NCBI GenBank assembly: GCA_028873975.1
Contig: JAPPMO010000069.1
Coordinates: 1-42,998 of the forward strand
Reading direction: 5' to 3'
Origin: Chloroflexota bacterium
GTDB lineage: Bacteria; Chloroflexota; Anaerolineae; Aggregatilineales; Phototrophicaceae
DNA: 42,998 bases
In this document: positions 1-6,600 of the stretch, piece by piece
Numbering within the stretch: the stretch's first letter is position 1
How the letters are laid out: the number at the start of each line of letters is the position of its first letter
The notes under the pieces: model-generated
Told to the model about the DNA's origin: nothing
Databases searched by the model: none
Seen by the model: only the letters and a program-made list of their open reading frames with translations
Program-made: the position numbers and the translations under genes

Positions 1-8
1 TCGTCCTT

Positions 9-116
9 TTGCTCATTGGAAACAGTGCCATTATAATCCAGGACTATACACCTAGCCAATGCAATCCGTCAAACGCATGCTTTCAGTCTTGACCAGATGT
101 TTTCTATCCATATAAT
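9..116 (+). promoter_or_regulatory. Tandem sigma-70-type promoters for rplJ-rplL
   Basis: The stronger candidate has -35 TTGACC at 89-94 and -10 TATAAT at 111-116 with a 16-nt spacer, which would start transcription near 123 and place the L10 leader in the transcript. An upstream candidate has TTGCTC at 9-14 and TATAAT at 32-37 with a 17-nt spacer. Both are read from consensus matching only. Confidence 0.7.
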
Positions 117-148
117 GCTGAATTGCTTCACAACCATATAGCGACGTT

Positions 149-197
149 TGCCGTAGACAGCCGGTGGGCAGATGCCCTTAATTTCCTGCCGAGGGGA
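149..197 (+). promoter_or_regulatory. Ribosomal protein L10 leader (autoregulatory mRNA element)
   Basis: The transcript contains CCGTAGACAGCCGGTGGGC (from about 150) followed by GATGCCC, TTAATTT and CCTGCCGAGG. This matches the conserved core of the L10 leader known from Firmicutes and other bacteria, where the L10(L12) complex binds its own mRNA and represses rplJ-rplL. It lies between the promoter and rplJ, as expected. The arrangement with the hairpin at 238-266 suggests control by attenuation. Confidence 0.8.
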
Positions 198-237
198 ACG
201 CAAAAGACCCTAATCGGTCCTTTCGATTGAATTTTTT

Positions 238-266
238 GCGACCTCCAACTGCGGGTCGCTTTTTTT
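238..266 (+). terminator. Attenuator-like intrinsic terminator upstream of rplJ
   Basis: GCGACC (238-243) pairs with GGTCGC (254-259) and is followed by seven T residues (260-266). It sits between the L10 leader and the rplJ ribosome binding site, so it can act as the off-state of an L10-dependent attenuator. Whether an anti-terminator forms with the leader was not tested. Confidence 0.7.
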
Positions 267-330
267 GTTCGGTCGGGTCAGTTGGCTTGCTATGTATAGG
301 TAGCGCCAGCGATGTAGAAAGGAGCGACAC

Positions 331-876
331 TTGCCAGTTTCAAGAGCACGCAAGGAAGAGCTTGTCGCGCAGTATGTTGAAATCCTCAACGATTGCGATG
401 GCCTGGTCATCGTGCAAACCCAGGGGCTCAGCGTTCCCCAAATCGAGGGAATGCGGGCCGCTGTACGCGAGCAAAACGGACAGTACATCGTCGCCAAAAA
501 CACCTTGATCCGCAACGCGCTTGAGCAAGCCAACTGGGTTGTTCCGGAGGATCTGCTGGAGGGGCCCGTCGCAATCATCTTTGGCCGCGACAATATGCCC
601 GGGGTCGCCAAGGCTGTTTTCAAGCACATTGAAGACGCGGATTTCGACGAAAAAATGCGAGTGACCGGCGGGATCATGAGCGGAGACCTTCTCGACGCCG
701 GGCAGGTAGAGGCGGTATCCAAACTGCCAACACTTGAAGAACTGCGCACGCAAATCGCAGGTTTGATGATGTCCCCGTCGCAAAGCCTGGTCAACGTATT
801 GCAGCAAGCGACAGGCGGGGTCGTCAACGTTCTTCAGGCTTACGTGGACAAGCATGAAGAAGGCGGCAACTCATGA
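331..876 (+). CDS. rplJ: 50S ribosomal protein L10
   Basis: L10 (uL10) anchors the L7/L12 stalk to 23S rRNA in the large ribosomal subunit. The 181-residue product has the usual L10 start (SRARKEELVAQYVEILND), the conserved central region TLIRNALEQ, and a C-terminal helix (residues about 145-175) of the kind that binds L12 dimers. The start is a TTG at 331 with AAAGGAG at 318-324, six bases upstream; no ATG is better placed. It is followed 92 bases later by rplL in the normal rplJL order and is preceded by an L10 leader and attenuator, so it is probably autoregulated. No anomalies other than the TTG start. Confidence 0.96.
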   Translation: MPVSRARKEELVAQYVEILNDCDGLVIVQTQGLSVPQIEGMRAAVREQNGQYIVAKNTLIRNALEQANWVVPEDLLEGPVAIIFGRDNMPGVAKAVFKHIEDADFDEKMRVTGGIMSGDLLDAGQVEAVSKLPTLEELRTQIAGLMMSPSQSLVNVLQQATGGVVNVLQAYVDKHEEGGNS

Positions 877-968
877 ATCACCCGGATGATAATTCCGAGT
901 GACGAATCAATCTGTATCTAGTAGCAAATGAAGCGCCCGTGCGGGTATGCAAATGAAAGGGATGAACA

Positions 969-1358
969 ATGGCAGATCTCGACAAAATCGTGGAAGAACT
1001 TAGTGGGCTGACGATCCTGGAAGCCGCAGGTCTCAAGAAGCGCCTGGAAGAAGCCTGGGGCGTTGAAGCGGCAGTCGGCGGCGGCATGATGATGATGGCG
1101 CCGGGCGCTGGCGGAGCGGTCGCGGATGCCGAGCCCGAAGAAGAAAAGACCGAATTCGATGTGATCCTCAAGGAAATTGGACCCAAGAAGATCAACGTCA
1201 TCAAGGCGATCCGCGGCATCACGCCCCTTGGACTCAAAGAGGCCAAGGAACTGGTGGAATCCGCCCCCGCGACAGTCCTTGAAGAAGTCAGCAAAGACAC
1301 CGCTGAAGAGGGCAAATCCAAGCTGGAGGAAGCGGGCGCTGTCGTAGAACTCAAGTAG
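969..1358 (+). CDS. rplL: 50S ribosomal protein L7/L12
   Basis: L7/L12 (bL12) forms the flexible stalk that recruits translation GTPases. The 129-residue protein has the N-terminal dimerisation domain (about 1-35), an Ala/Gly-rich hinge (about 36-60, with a run of four Met), and the compact C-terminal domain starting EKTEFDVIL and including [20 protein letters not shown], the factor-binding surface. The ATG at 969 follows GAAAGGGATG. It is co-transcribed with rplJ, and a strong terminator follows at 1453-1489. Confidence 0.97.
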   Translation: MADLDKIVEELSGLTILEAAGLKKRLEEAWGVEAAVGGGMMMMAPGAGGAVADAEPEEEKTEFDVILKEIGPKKINVIKAIRGITPLGLKEAKELVESAPATVLEEVSKDTAEEGKSKLEEAGAVVELK

Positions 1359-1452
1359 CGGCCTACTGGCAATACAAGTCTGGACGCGCTTCCTCTGCAG
1401 AATAACCGCTCCTTAGTTCTTGGGGCGGCGCATATCACACGCATAAACGGTG

Positions 1453-1489
1453 ACAGCCGGTGAGACGCCGGCTGTTTCTGATTCTTTTT
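1453..1489 (+). terminator. Intrinsic terminator of the rplJL operon
   Basis: ACAGCCGG (1453-1460) and CCGGCTGT (1468-1475) form an 8-bp perfect stem with a 7-nt loop, followed by a T-rich tract to 1489. It closes the rplJL transcript about 95 bases after rplL. Confidence 0.85.
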
Positions 1490-1600
1490 CGCACTCCAAC
1501 GCATCGCAGTCTATCAGCGCTTTCCAAGCCCTGGTTGGCGTGCCTGCGGATATTATGTCATTATCAATGTGACGATCGAGAAGGTATCCGGCCTCAAGCA

Positions 1601-2431
1601 ATGGCAAGCATCTCCTACAGTAAACTCCTGGAGCCAGTCAGCGACGTGATATCCTGTATGGAATCCATGCTTTCAGGCGCCAGTGGCGCAACTTCGGGCG
1701 ATCAACGGGAATGCTACAAGCGCATCCATGCCTACTCATGGGGCCTGCACACCTTGGTCATGGATGTGATTACCGCCATCGGCATCGAGAACGCGGCGAC
1801 GAGGCCCGCGGTGCTGGAACGCTTTAACAGCCTTGCGCAGCCAATCAAAACCAACCTCAACAACCTGGAGGCCGGCTTTGATGGCGAGTTGACCGACGAG
1901 CAATACCAGATCATCGCCTATGTCATGGCGACGATTGCTTCTATCGAGCGTATGATGAACAATATCTGGCAGTTTTCGCTTATCAAGCACGACCGCCTTA
2001 AGTTTTCCCTCTCTGCGGTCGACAGCGCGCTATTGATGCGGAAAGTTGTTTCAGTTCTCGGCAAGCCCACGCTTCGAGCCTCTGGCGCTACGGCAATGGT
2101 AGCCGGCGACGAGACCTGGCTAAGTTATGCTTTTTGCGAGATCGCGAGCAATATCTGTTCCCATGGCGATCCCGCAAGCGTCAGTTTCGACGGACAGCGC
2201 CAGGGCAATCGCCTGCAAATCACCATATTCGACGCGGGCAGAGGATTCGCCTACTCTGATGTCGAAGACCCATTCCTGCCCTATTGGCAGGCAAGCGAGC
2301 GCAATCAAGGGCTTGGTTTGGGTTTATACCTAGCCAGGACTTTCATCGAATTGAGCGGCGGAACGGTCGCCATTAACAGCGAAACGGGCTTCGGCACTAC
2401 CCTCAATATATCGCTTCCCCTGGCGCTTTGA
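1601..2431 (+). CDS. Histidine-kinase-like ATPase lacking the phospho-acceptor His
   Basis: The C-terminal half (about 165-276) is a GHKL/HATPase_c domain: N-box E180-IAS-N184, G1 box DAGRGF (211-216), G2 box GLGLGL (237-242), and the closing GTTLNISLPL. The N-terminal half resembles a HisKA two-helix region: the segment at about 76-126 aligns with the usual F..SHELRTPLN...ERM...I...S pattern, but the His position reads Gln80 (LAQPIKTNLN). There is no membrane segment, PAS or receiver domain. I chose the ATG at 1601 because the upstream in-frame start lies inside the rplJL terminator; the ribosome binding site (GAGAAGG, 16 bases upstream) is poor. It may be an ATP-binding signalling protein acting without autophosphorylation; partner unknown. 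Confidence 0.75.
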   Translation: MASISYSKLLEPVSDVISCMESMLSGASGATSGDQRECYKRIHAYSWGLHTLVMDVITAIGIENAATRPAVLERFNSLAQPIKTNLNNLEAGFDGELTDEQYQIIAYVMATIASIERMMNNIWQFSLIKHDRLKFSLSAVDSALLMRKVVSVLGKPTLRASGATAMVAGDETWLSYAFCEIASNICSHGDPASVSFDGQRQGNRLQITIFDAGRGFAYSDVEDPFLPYWQASERNQGLGLGLYLARTFIELSGGTVAINSETGFGTTLNISLPLAL

Positions 2432-2532
2432 GATCGGCAATTCGCCTTGTCTCCTCTGGGATATATCGGTAGTTTTTCTTGTCCGTGCAACTGCGCTATA
2501 ATCGCGCGTACTCAAGCCGATGGAGCATAGAC

Positions 2533-3507
2533 ATGGGTAAAGCAAAGGTATTTGTCACGCGTCGCTTGCCGGAGGCCACACTAGATCGCCTGGCCCCGCA
2601 TTGCGAACTGGAAGTATGGGAAGATTTTTTGCCGCCGGATTACACGACGATTAAGGAGAAAATCCGCCATCGCGATGGATTGCTAAGTTTGCTGACAGAC
2701 CGTGTAGACGCCCGGCTGATGGATGCCGCCCCAAATCTTCGGGTCATCAGCAACTTGGCTGTTGGATATGACAATATTGACGTCGACGCGGCGACAGAAC
2801 GCCGGATTCCGGTTGGCAACACACCGGGCGTACTGACGGAAACCACTGCCGACTTCGCCTTCGCGCTTCTGATGGCGGTGGCTCGCCGCATTCCCGAAGC
2901 CCAAACTTACATCCGGGATGGCAACTGGCGAACCTGGCATCCTACGGTGCTTTCCGGCCAAGACATCTTCGGCGCGACGCTGGGGATCATCGGTTTCGGT
3001 CGTATCGGGCAAGCGGTCGCCAGACGCGCCAAGGGCTTTAATATGACGATTTTGGTCAACACCGAGGAGAATAAAGACAAAATCCAAGAGATCGGCGCGG
3101 AAGAAGCATCATTTGAAAAAGTCCTGAGCGAAAGTGATTTTGTCAGTATGCATGTTCCGCTTACCGAGACAACGCAGCACATGATCGGAGAACGGGAACT
3201 GGCGTTAATGAAATCGACGGCGATTCTAATCAATACAGCGCGCGGCAGCGTCGTCGATGGCGCGGCGCTTCACAAGGCTTTGCATCGGGGAGACATTCTT
3301 GCGGCAGGCTTGGACGTCACCGACCCCGAGCCGATTCCGCTTGATGATCCGCTGCTTTCCCTGGACAACTGCCTTGTCGTGCCGCATATCGCCAGCGCCA
3401 GCGTCGCTACCCGCGCCAAGATGGCCGACATGGCCGCCGACAACCTTATCGCCGGCCTCGCGGGCAGTCATCTTCCGAATTGCGTCAATCCGGAGGTATA
3501 CGCCTGA
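2533..3507 (+). CDS. D-2-hydroxyacid dehydrogenase (glyoxylate/hydroxypyruvate reductase type)
   Basis: The 324-residue protein belongs to the NAD(P)-dependent D-isomer 2-hydroxyacid dehydrogenases, which reduce 2-oxoacids such as glyoxylate or hydroxypyruvate. It shows the nucleotide-binding motif GFGRIG (154-159), the [17 protein letters not shown] segment typical of the GyaR/GhrB group (96-112), and the catalytic triad Arg237 (in [10 protein letters not shown]), Glu266 (DPEPI) and His285 (PHIASAS). The start at 2533 has TGGAG seven bases upstream; an earlier in-frame GTG/TTG start would add 18 residues lacking family similarity. A TATAAT at 2497-2502 is a possible -10. The residue after strand 2 is in VNTEEN, so coenzyme preference is not obvious. 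Exact substrate is inferred only. Confidence 0.9.
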   Translation: MGKAKVFVTRRLPEATLDRLAPHCELEVWEDFLPPDYTTIKEKIRHRDGLLSLLTDRVDARLMDAAPNLRVISNLAVGYDNIDVDAATERRIPVGNTPGVLTETTADFAFALLMAVARRIPEAQTYIRDGNWRTWHPTVLSGQDIFGATLGIIGFGRIGQAVARRAKGFNMTILVNTEENKDKIQEIGAEEASFEKVLSESDFVSMHVPLTETTQHMIGERELALMKSTAILINTARGSVVDGAALHKALHRGDILAAGLDVTDPEPIPLDDPLLSLDNCLVVPHIASASVATRAKMADMAADNLIAGLAGSHLPNCVNPEVYA

Positions 3508-3615
3508 ACGTGAGCCGCCTGAGGCCTGACTGGCGAAAAGATTCCAGGAATGTCGCGCTCAGGCAAAATAATTAGCCTTCTCGTCGTATGAGCGCCGCGG
3601 TTGATATAACAGCGC

Positions 3616-3911
3616 TTTCCAGCGGGGTGCATTTCAATATTTTGGCAGATGTCCACAGGGCAATCGCTTCAAAAATGGTATCTTGTGGAGCAATGCAACG
3701 AACAAACTAAAAATTCACCACAGAGCCACAGAGCGCACAGAGAAATACAAAAGATCATTTCTGTTTGCGGGCGTTTCAGCGGGTCGCGTAGACACTGACC
3801 GTCAAACGCCCCTGCATCGCCTCCTTTTTGGCAGGCAAGAGCTTAAATCTCGGTGCTTTCGGTGTCCTCGGTGGTTATTTGCCAATAATCTGAAATACAC
3901 CCTTTCCAGCG
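3616..3911. mobile_element. MITE-like repeat element, copy A, with 9-bp target duplication
   Basis: A 278-bp non-coding element (3625-3902) has 23-bp imperfect terminal inverted repeats, 3625-3647 (GGGTGCATTTC..TTGGCA) and 3880-3902 (TGCCAATAA..TACACCC), matching at 18 of 23 positions. It is flanked by the 9-bp direct repeat TTTCCAGCG (3616-3624 and 3903-3911). Inside are ACCACAGAG/ACACAGAG-type units (3717-3743), a GGGCGTTT...AAACGCCC hairpin (3769-3811) whose loop holds an extra 21-bp segment at 3781-3801, and TCGGTG/CCTCGGTGG units (3849-3875) that are near inverted copies of the CACAGAG units. No gene is present. Related copies are at 27196-27650, 37200-37295, 39225-39571 and 42727-42998. 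Confidence 0.75.
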
Positions 3912-4223
3912 AAACCATTTGACAATTCGCCTAAACTGTATCAAAATAGTCATCATAAAATGCTCCAACGCTAGCCTGTTTGCTTGGGGCGACAGTCGAA
4001 AAGAGCAGAATAGCCTTAAATTCCTAAGGAAATCGGAGCAAGACCTACACGTTAACGTAATTCTTTCAAAGTTAACCATAAGATAGCTATTATGCGTCCT
4101 GTCCTTTGGGCAGGGCGCTTCGTCTACTATTCGCGGCATTTAGTTCATTGCTCGAAGTAGATGATACTTTTTGCGAATGTCACCGTATAGTCTGTGGTGA
4201 CTGCACCCAGAAAGGAACAAGTC
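3912..4223. other. AT-rich intergenic region upstream of greA-like gene
   Basis: No convincing gene on either strand. The region is more AT-rich than its surroundings. Possible promoter signals for the downstream gene are TTGACA at 3919-3924 with CAAAAT 17 bases later, and TATAGT at 4186-4191 without a clear -35. AAAGGAA at 4211-4217 is the ribosome binding site of the gene starting at 4224. Confidence 0.5.
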
Positions 4224-4712
4224 ATGGCAGAACGACGCATCAAATTGACGCGACAGGGATACCAGAAGCTGCAACGCGAACTCAATGTCCTAACCAGCGA
4301 AGAAAATTCCAAGGTGGCGGAAATGCTCGCCGAAGCGCGCGAAGACGACCAGGGTGAAGAAGCCGTTTTCTTTGACGCGATGGTTTCCAAGGAACGGCTT
4401 GACGAACGTGTATCGCACTTGCAAAACGTACTGGCTCGCGCCGAAATCATAGATGCCGACGAAGACCCGGACACGATCACGCCCGGTAATCGAGTCACAG
4501 TATACGACGCTTCAGAGAAAGAAGAGTTCACGATGGACTTGCTCGATACCGAGGAAATCACGCATGGTCGTCGCGGGGTATCCCTGGATTCGCCTGTGGG
4601 GCAGGCGCTATTGGGCAAACAAGTTGGGGATCGCGTCAAAGTCGAGGTTCCGGACGGACTGGTTACTTACAAAGTTCGCAAGATCGAGATGATCCCGGAC
4701 GACGGCGCCTGA
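4224..4712 (+). CDS. greA: GreA/GreB-family transcription factor with divergent catalytic tip
   Basis: The 162-residue protein has Gre architecture: an N-terminal antiparallel coiled coil (about 5-75) that enters the RNA polymerase secondary channel, and a C-terminal FKBP-like domain (about 85-155; GNRVTVYD, SLDSPVGQALLGKQVGDRV). In GreA the coiled-coil tip reads GD..EN and its acidic residues chelate the catalytic Mg2+ for transcript cleavage. Here the corresponding stretch after AEARE is DDQGEEAVFFDA (41-52): the Asp of GD is replaced by Gln in an ungapped alignment, though acidic residues remain. The start at 4224 has AAAGGAA six bases upstream. A strong hairpin terminator follows. It may cleave transcripts or, like Gfh1, act by occupying the channel; the gene symbol denotes family only. 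Confidence 0.8.
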   Translation: MAERRIKLTRQGYQKLQRELNVLTSEENSKVAEMLAEAREDDQGEEAVFFDAMVSKERLDERVSHLQNVLARAEIIDADEDPDTITPGNRVTVYDASEKEEFTMDLLDTEEITHGRRGVSLDSPVGQALLGKQVGDRVKVEVPDGLVTYKVRKIEMIPDDGA

Positions 4713-4733
4713 TCGCCGCTATAACTGGTGAAC

Positions 4734-4767
4734 AAAAAGAGCGTCGCCAATGGCGGCGCTCTTTTTT
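4734..4767. terminator. Bidirectional intrinsic terminator
   Basis: AAAAAGAGCG-TCGCC (4734-4748), loop AAT, GGCGG-CGCTCTTTTTT (4752-4767) form a 15-bp stem with one G-T pair. T runs are present on both strands, so it can end the greA-like transcript and the opposing anti-sigma operon. Confidence 0.88.
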
Positions 4768-4831
4768 AGTTCCGCATTGAGCCTCCGCGTCCAGACTCTC
4801 GGCTTTGTGCGTTGTTCTTTGACAATTCCGC

Positions 4832-5395
4832 TTATCTTGGCTGGTAGGCTTCATCCAGATGATCCAAGATACTGCCCAGCATATAGGGCGCCAGCGCCAG
4901 CGTCGCCGTCGCCAATTCGGGTTGCGTCCTCGCCAGATCTTCAGCGCCCTCCAAGAGCAGGATCAGCGCCTCGGTAACCAGGGACATCCAACCAATTGTC
5001 CGCAGCATGACCTCGCTCAACACTTCCGGATCACGTTGCGCATGGAGTACCAGCCAGCTAGCAGCTTCCATCATGGGCATCGTCGCCATCATCGAAGCCG
5101 TCAAACTCCACATCATCAGCTTCTGCGTTTCCGGAGATAGATCGGACAAAGCGGTTTCCGCCTGCATACGCTGCGCGAGCCGCGCCATAATCGTCGCCGC
5201 CAGCCGCGCAGGCGCGCGCTGTTGAGGAGCCCGTTTCAACAGCGTGTCCACACGTTGCAAGCGGTCGTATTCCTTGGCGGCGGCCTGATCTCTTCCCAGG
5301 ATATCAAGAAGTTTCTGCGCCATTTCATCCGGAAGCTGGCCGTCTAGCGCCTCTTGCATCATGTCCAGCGGTTGCGGGTTGAACTCTTCGGACAT
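4832..5395 (-). CDS. Putative anti-sigma factor
   Basis: The 187-residue protein begins one base after the end of an ECF sigma factor gene, the usual place for its anti-sigma. The N-terminal part (about 12-55, ALDGQLPDEMAQKLLDIL..) looks like an anti-sigma domain of the zf-HC2 type, with the pattern of helices that bind sigma, but it has no HxxxCxxC zinc motif and indeed no Cys. Hydrophobic stretches at about 93-117, 133-150 and 165-178 may be membrane segments. AAAGGAA lies about six bases before the ATG. The function is inferred from position and weak domain resemblance; a membrane protein of another kind cannot be excluded. Confidence 0.65.
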   Translation of the reverse strand: MSEEFNPQPLDMMQEALDGQLPDEMAQKLLDILGRDQAAAKEYDRLQRVDTLLKRAPQQRAPARLAATIMARLAQRMQAETALSDLSPETQKLMMWSLTASMMATMPMMEAASWLVLHAQRDPEVLSEVMLRTIGWMSLVTEALILLLEGAEDLARTQPELATATLALAPYMLGSILDHLDEAYQPR

Positions 5396-5396
5396 C

Positions 5397-6035
5397 CTAG
5401 TTTCCTTTCGGTTTTGGGGCGGCCAGCCGGTTAAACCTGTCGTCTTCGCCGTCTTTCACATCGTTGGCGCGCGCGTCGCGATCTGAAAGCAAATCCGCCA
5501 AGGTTCGCCGGGCGCGGAACAGACGACTCTTGATCGCGCTTTCCGTTGTGTCCATCAATTGAGCAATTTCCGCATAGGAATAGTCGTACCAATAGCGCAA
5601 GACCAAAGGCAACCGGTAACTCTCTTCGAGCTTCATCAAGAGGCTTTGCAGCAACTCGCTCTGCTCCGCGCTCAACGCAGCCTGTTCGGGAAGCGGGTCG
5701 CTGCTGCTCAAGGCGAGGGCCGCGGCGGTGGGTTCGTCATCAAGCGAAACCAATTGCATCCGCCGCTTGCGCCAGCGATCAATGCAGTGATTGGAGGCGA
5801 TTGACATCAGCCAGGTTTTGAAGGATCGCTTGGTATCGTAACGCCGAAGATTGAGAAAGGCGCGCAGGAACGCTTCTTGAGTCGCGTCCTCCGCTTCGCC
5901 CGCGTCGCCCAGCATGCGGTAGCAAAGATTGTAGACGGGGTCTTGAAACAAGTAGACCAATTCCGCGAAGGCATCCTGGTCCTCCGCCAGCGCGGCCTCC
6001 ACCCACTCAACAATCTTTGGATCAGGTTTCGCCAC
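5397..6035 (-). CDS. RNA polymerase sigma factor, ECF subfamily
   Basis: The 212-residue product has sigma-70 region 2 (about 18-88: DAFAELVYLFQDPVYNLCYR, DAEDATQEAFLRAF, FKTWLMSIASNHCID) and region 4 (about 135-190: LPLVLRYWYDYSYAEIAQLMDTTESAIKSRLFRARR) and lacks regions 1 and 3, as in RpoE/SigW-like ECF factors. It directs polymerase to stress or envelope promoters. The start is GTG at 6035 with GAGGGGAG immediately upstream. A downstream gene one base away encodes the probable anti-sigma. The tail after 190 (highly charged, about 20 residues) is an extension with no recognised role. Target promoters cannot be derived from this window. Confidence 0.93.
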   Translation of the reverse strand: MAKPDPKIVEWVEAALAEDQDAFAELVYLFQDPVYNLCYRMLGDAGEAEDATQEAFLRAFLNLRRYDTKRSFKTWLMSIASNHCIDRWRKRRMQLVSLDDEPTAAALALSSSDPLPEQAALSAEQSELLQSLLMKLEESYRLPLVLRYWYDYSYAEIAQLMDTTESAIKSRLFRARRTLADLLSDRDARANDVKDGEDDRFNRLAAPKPKGN

Positions 6036-6196
6036 CGTCTCCCCTCAATTGCATTTGGACGCAAGAACTCGTTGACCGAATAAAAATGCCTCTACCGGGA
6101 ATACGTCTGCAAGACGACTGCGTTGCTTGTCAGGCGCTCGTCCGCGAGCCGCCCAGCCCTCGGATCTCGACCAACACGCGAGCGCGATCGTTTCCG

Positions 6197-6574
6197 TCAG
6201 GCCTTGATCAGCAGGGCGGCTGTGGCAATGTTAGTCGCCAAAGGCACGTTGTGTACATTGCAAATGCGGAGGAGGCTTTGGATATCGGGATCATGTGGAT
6301 GTTTGCCCAGCGGATCGAGAAAGAAGAAAAGCGCCCGGACCTGCCCTGTCGCCACCTCCGCCGCGATCTGCGCATCGCCGCCAAGCGGACCGGAAAGCAT
6401 TTGCCTTACTTTTAGCCCGGTTTTGTCTTCGATTAGCGCGCCCGTCGTGGCAGTTGCCAGCAGATCAAATTCAGTCAGACGCTCTTTGTGGTCCATAACA
6501 AATGCGACCATATCGGCTTTCTTGCCGTCATGAGCAATAAGCGCGAGCGTCGGCTTGCTAGATTCTTCGGTCAT
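6197..6574 (-). CDS. mgsA: Methylglyoxal synthase
   Basis: MgsA converts dihydroxyacetone phosphate into methylglyoxal plus phosphate, a bypass of lower glycolysis that relieves sugar-phosphate stress. The product matches the family along its length: IAHDGKKADMV (13-23), TATTGALI (41-48), SGPLGGDAQIA (61-71) and DPLGKHPHDPDIQSLLRI (87-104). The catalytic Asp corresponds to Asp67 (GGD), with His94 and Asp95 (HDPD) also conserved. The ATG at 6574 gives 125 residues; in-frame TTG codons at 6577 and 6589 are alternatives, and no clear Shine-Dalgarno decides between them. It is 26 bases after the glycosyltransferase gene, suggesting co-transcription. Confidence 0.92.
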   Translation of the reverse strand: MTEESSKPTLALIAHDGKKADMVAFVMDHKERLTEFDLLATATTGALIEDKTGLKVRQMLSGPLGGDAQIAAEVATGQVRALFFFLDPLGKHPHDPDIQSLLRICNVHNVPLATNIATAALLIKA

Positions 6575-6600
6575 CAATTGTCGCGTCAAGCGCTAGGCCG

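Noticed and set aside
3717..3743. CACAGAG unit arrays as CRISPR
   Set aside because: The units are short, irregular and adjacent without unique spacers, and no cas genes are present.
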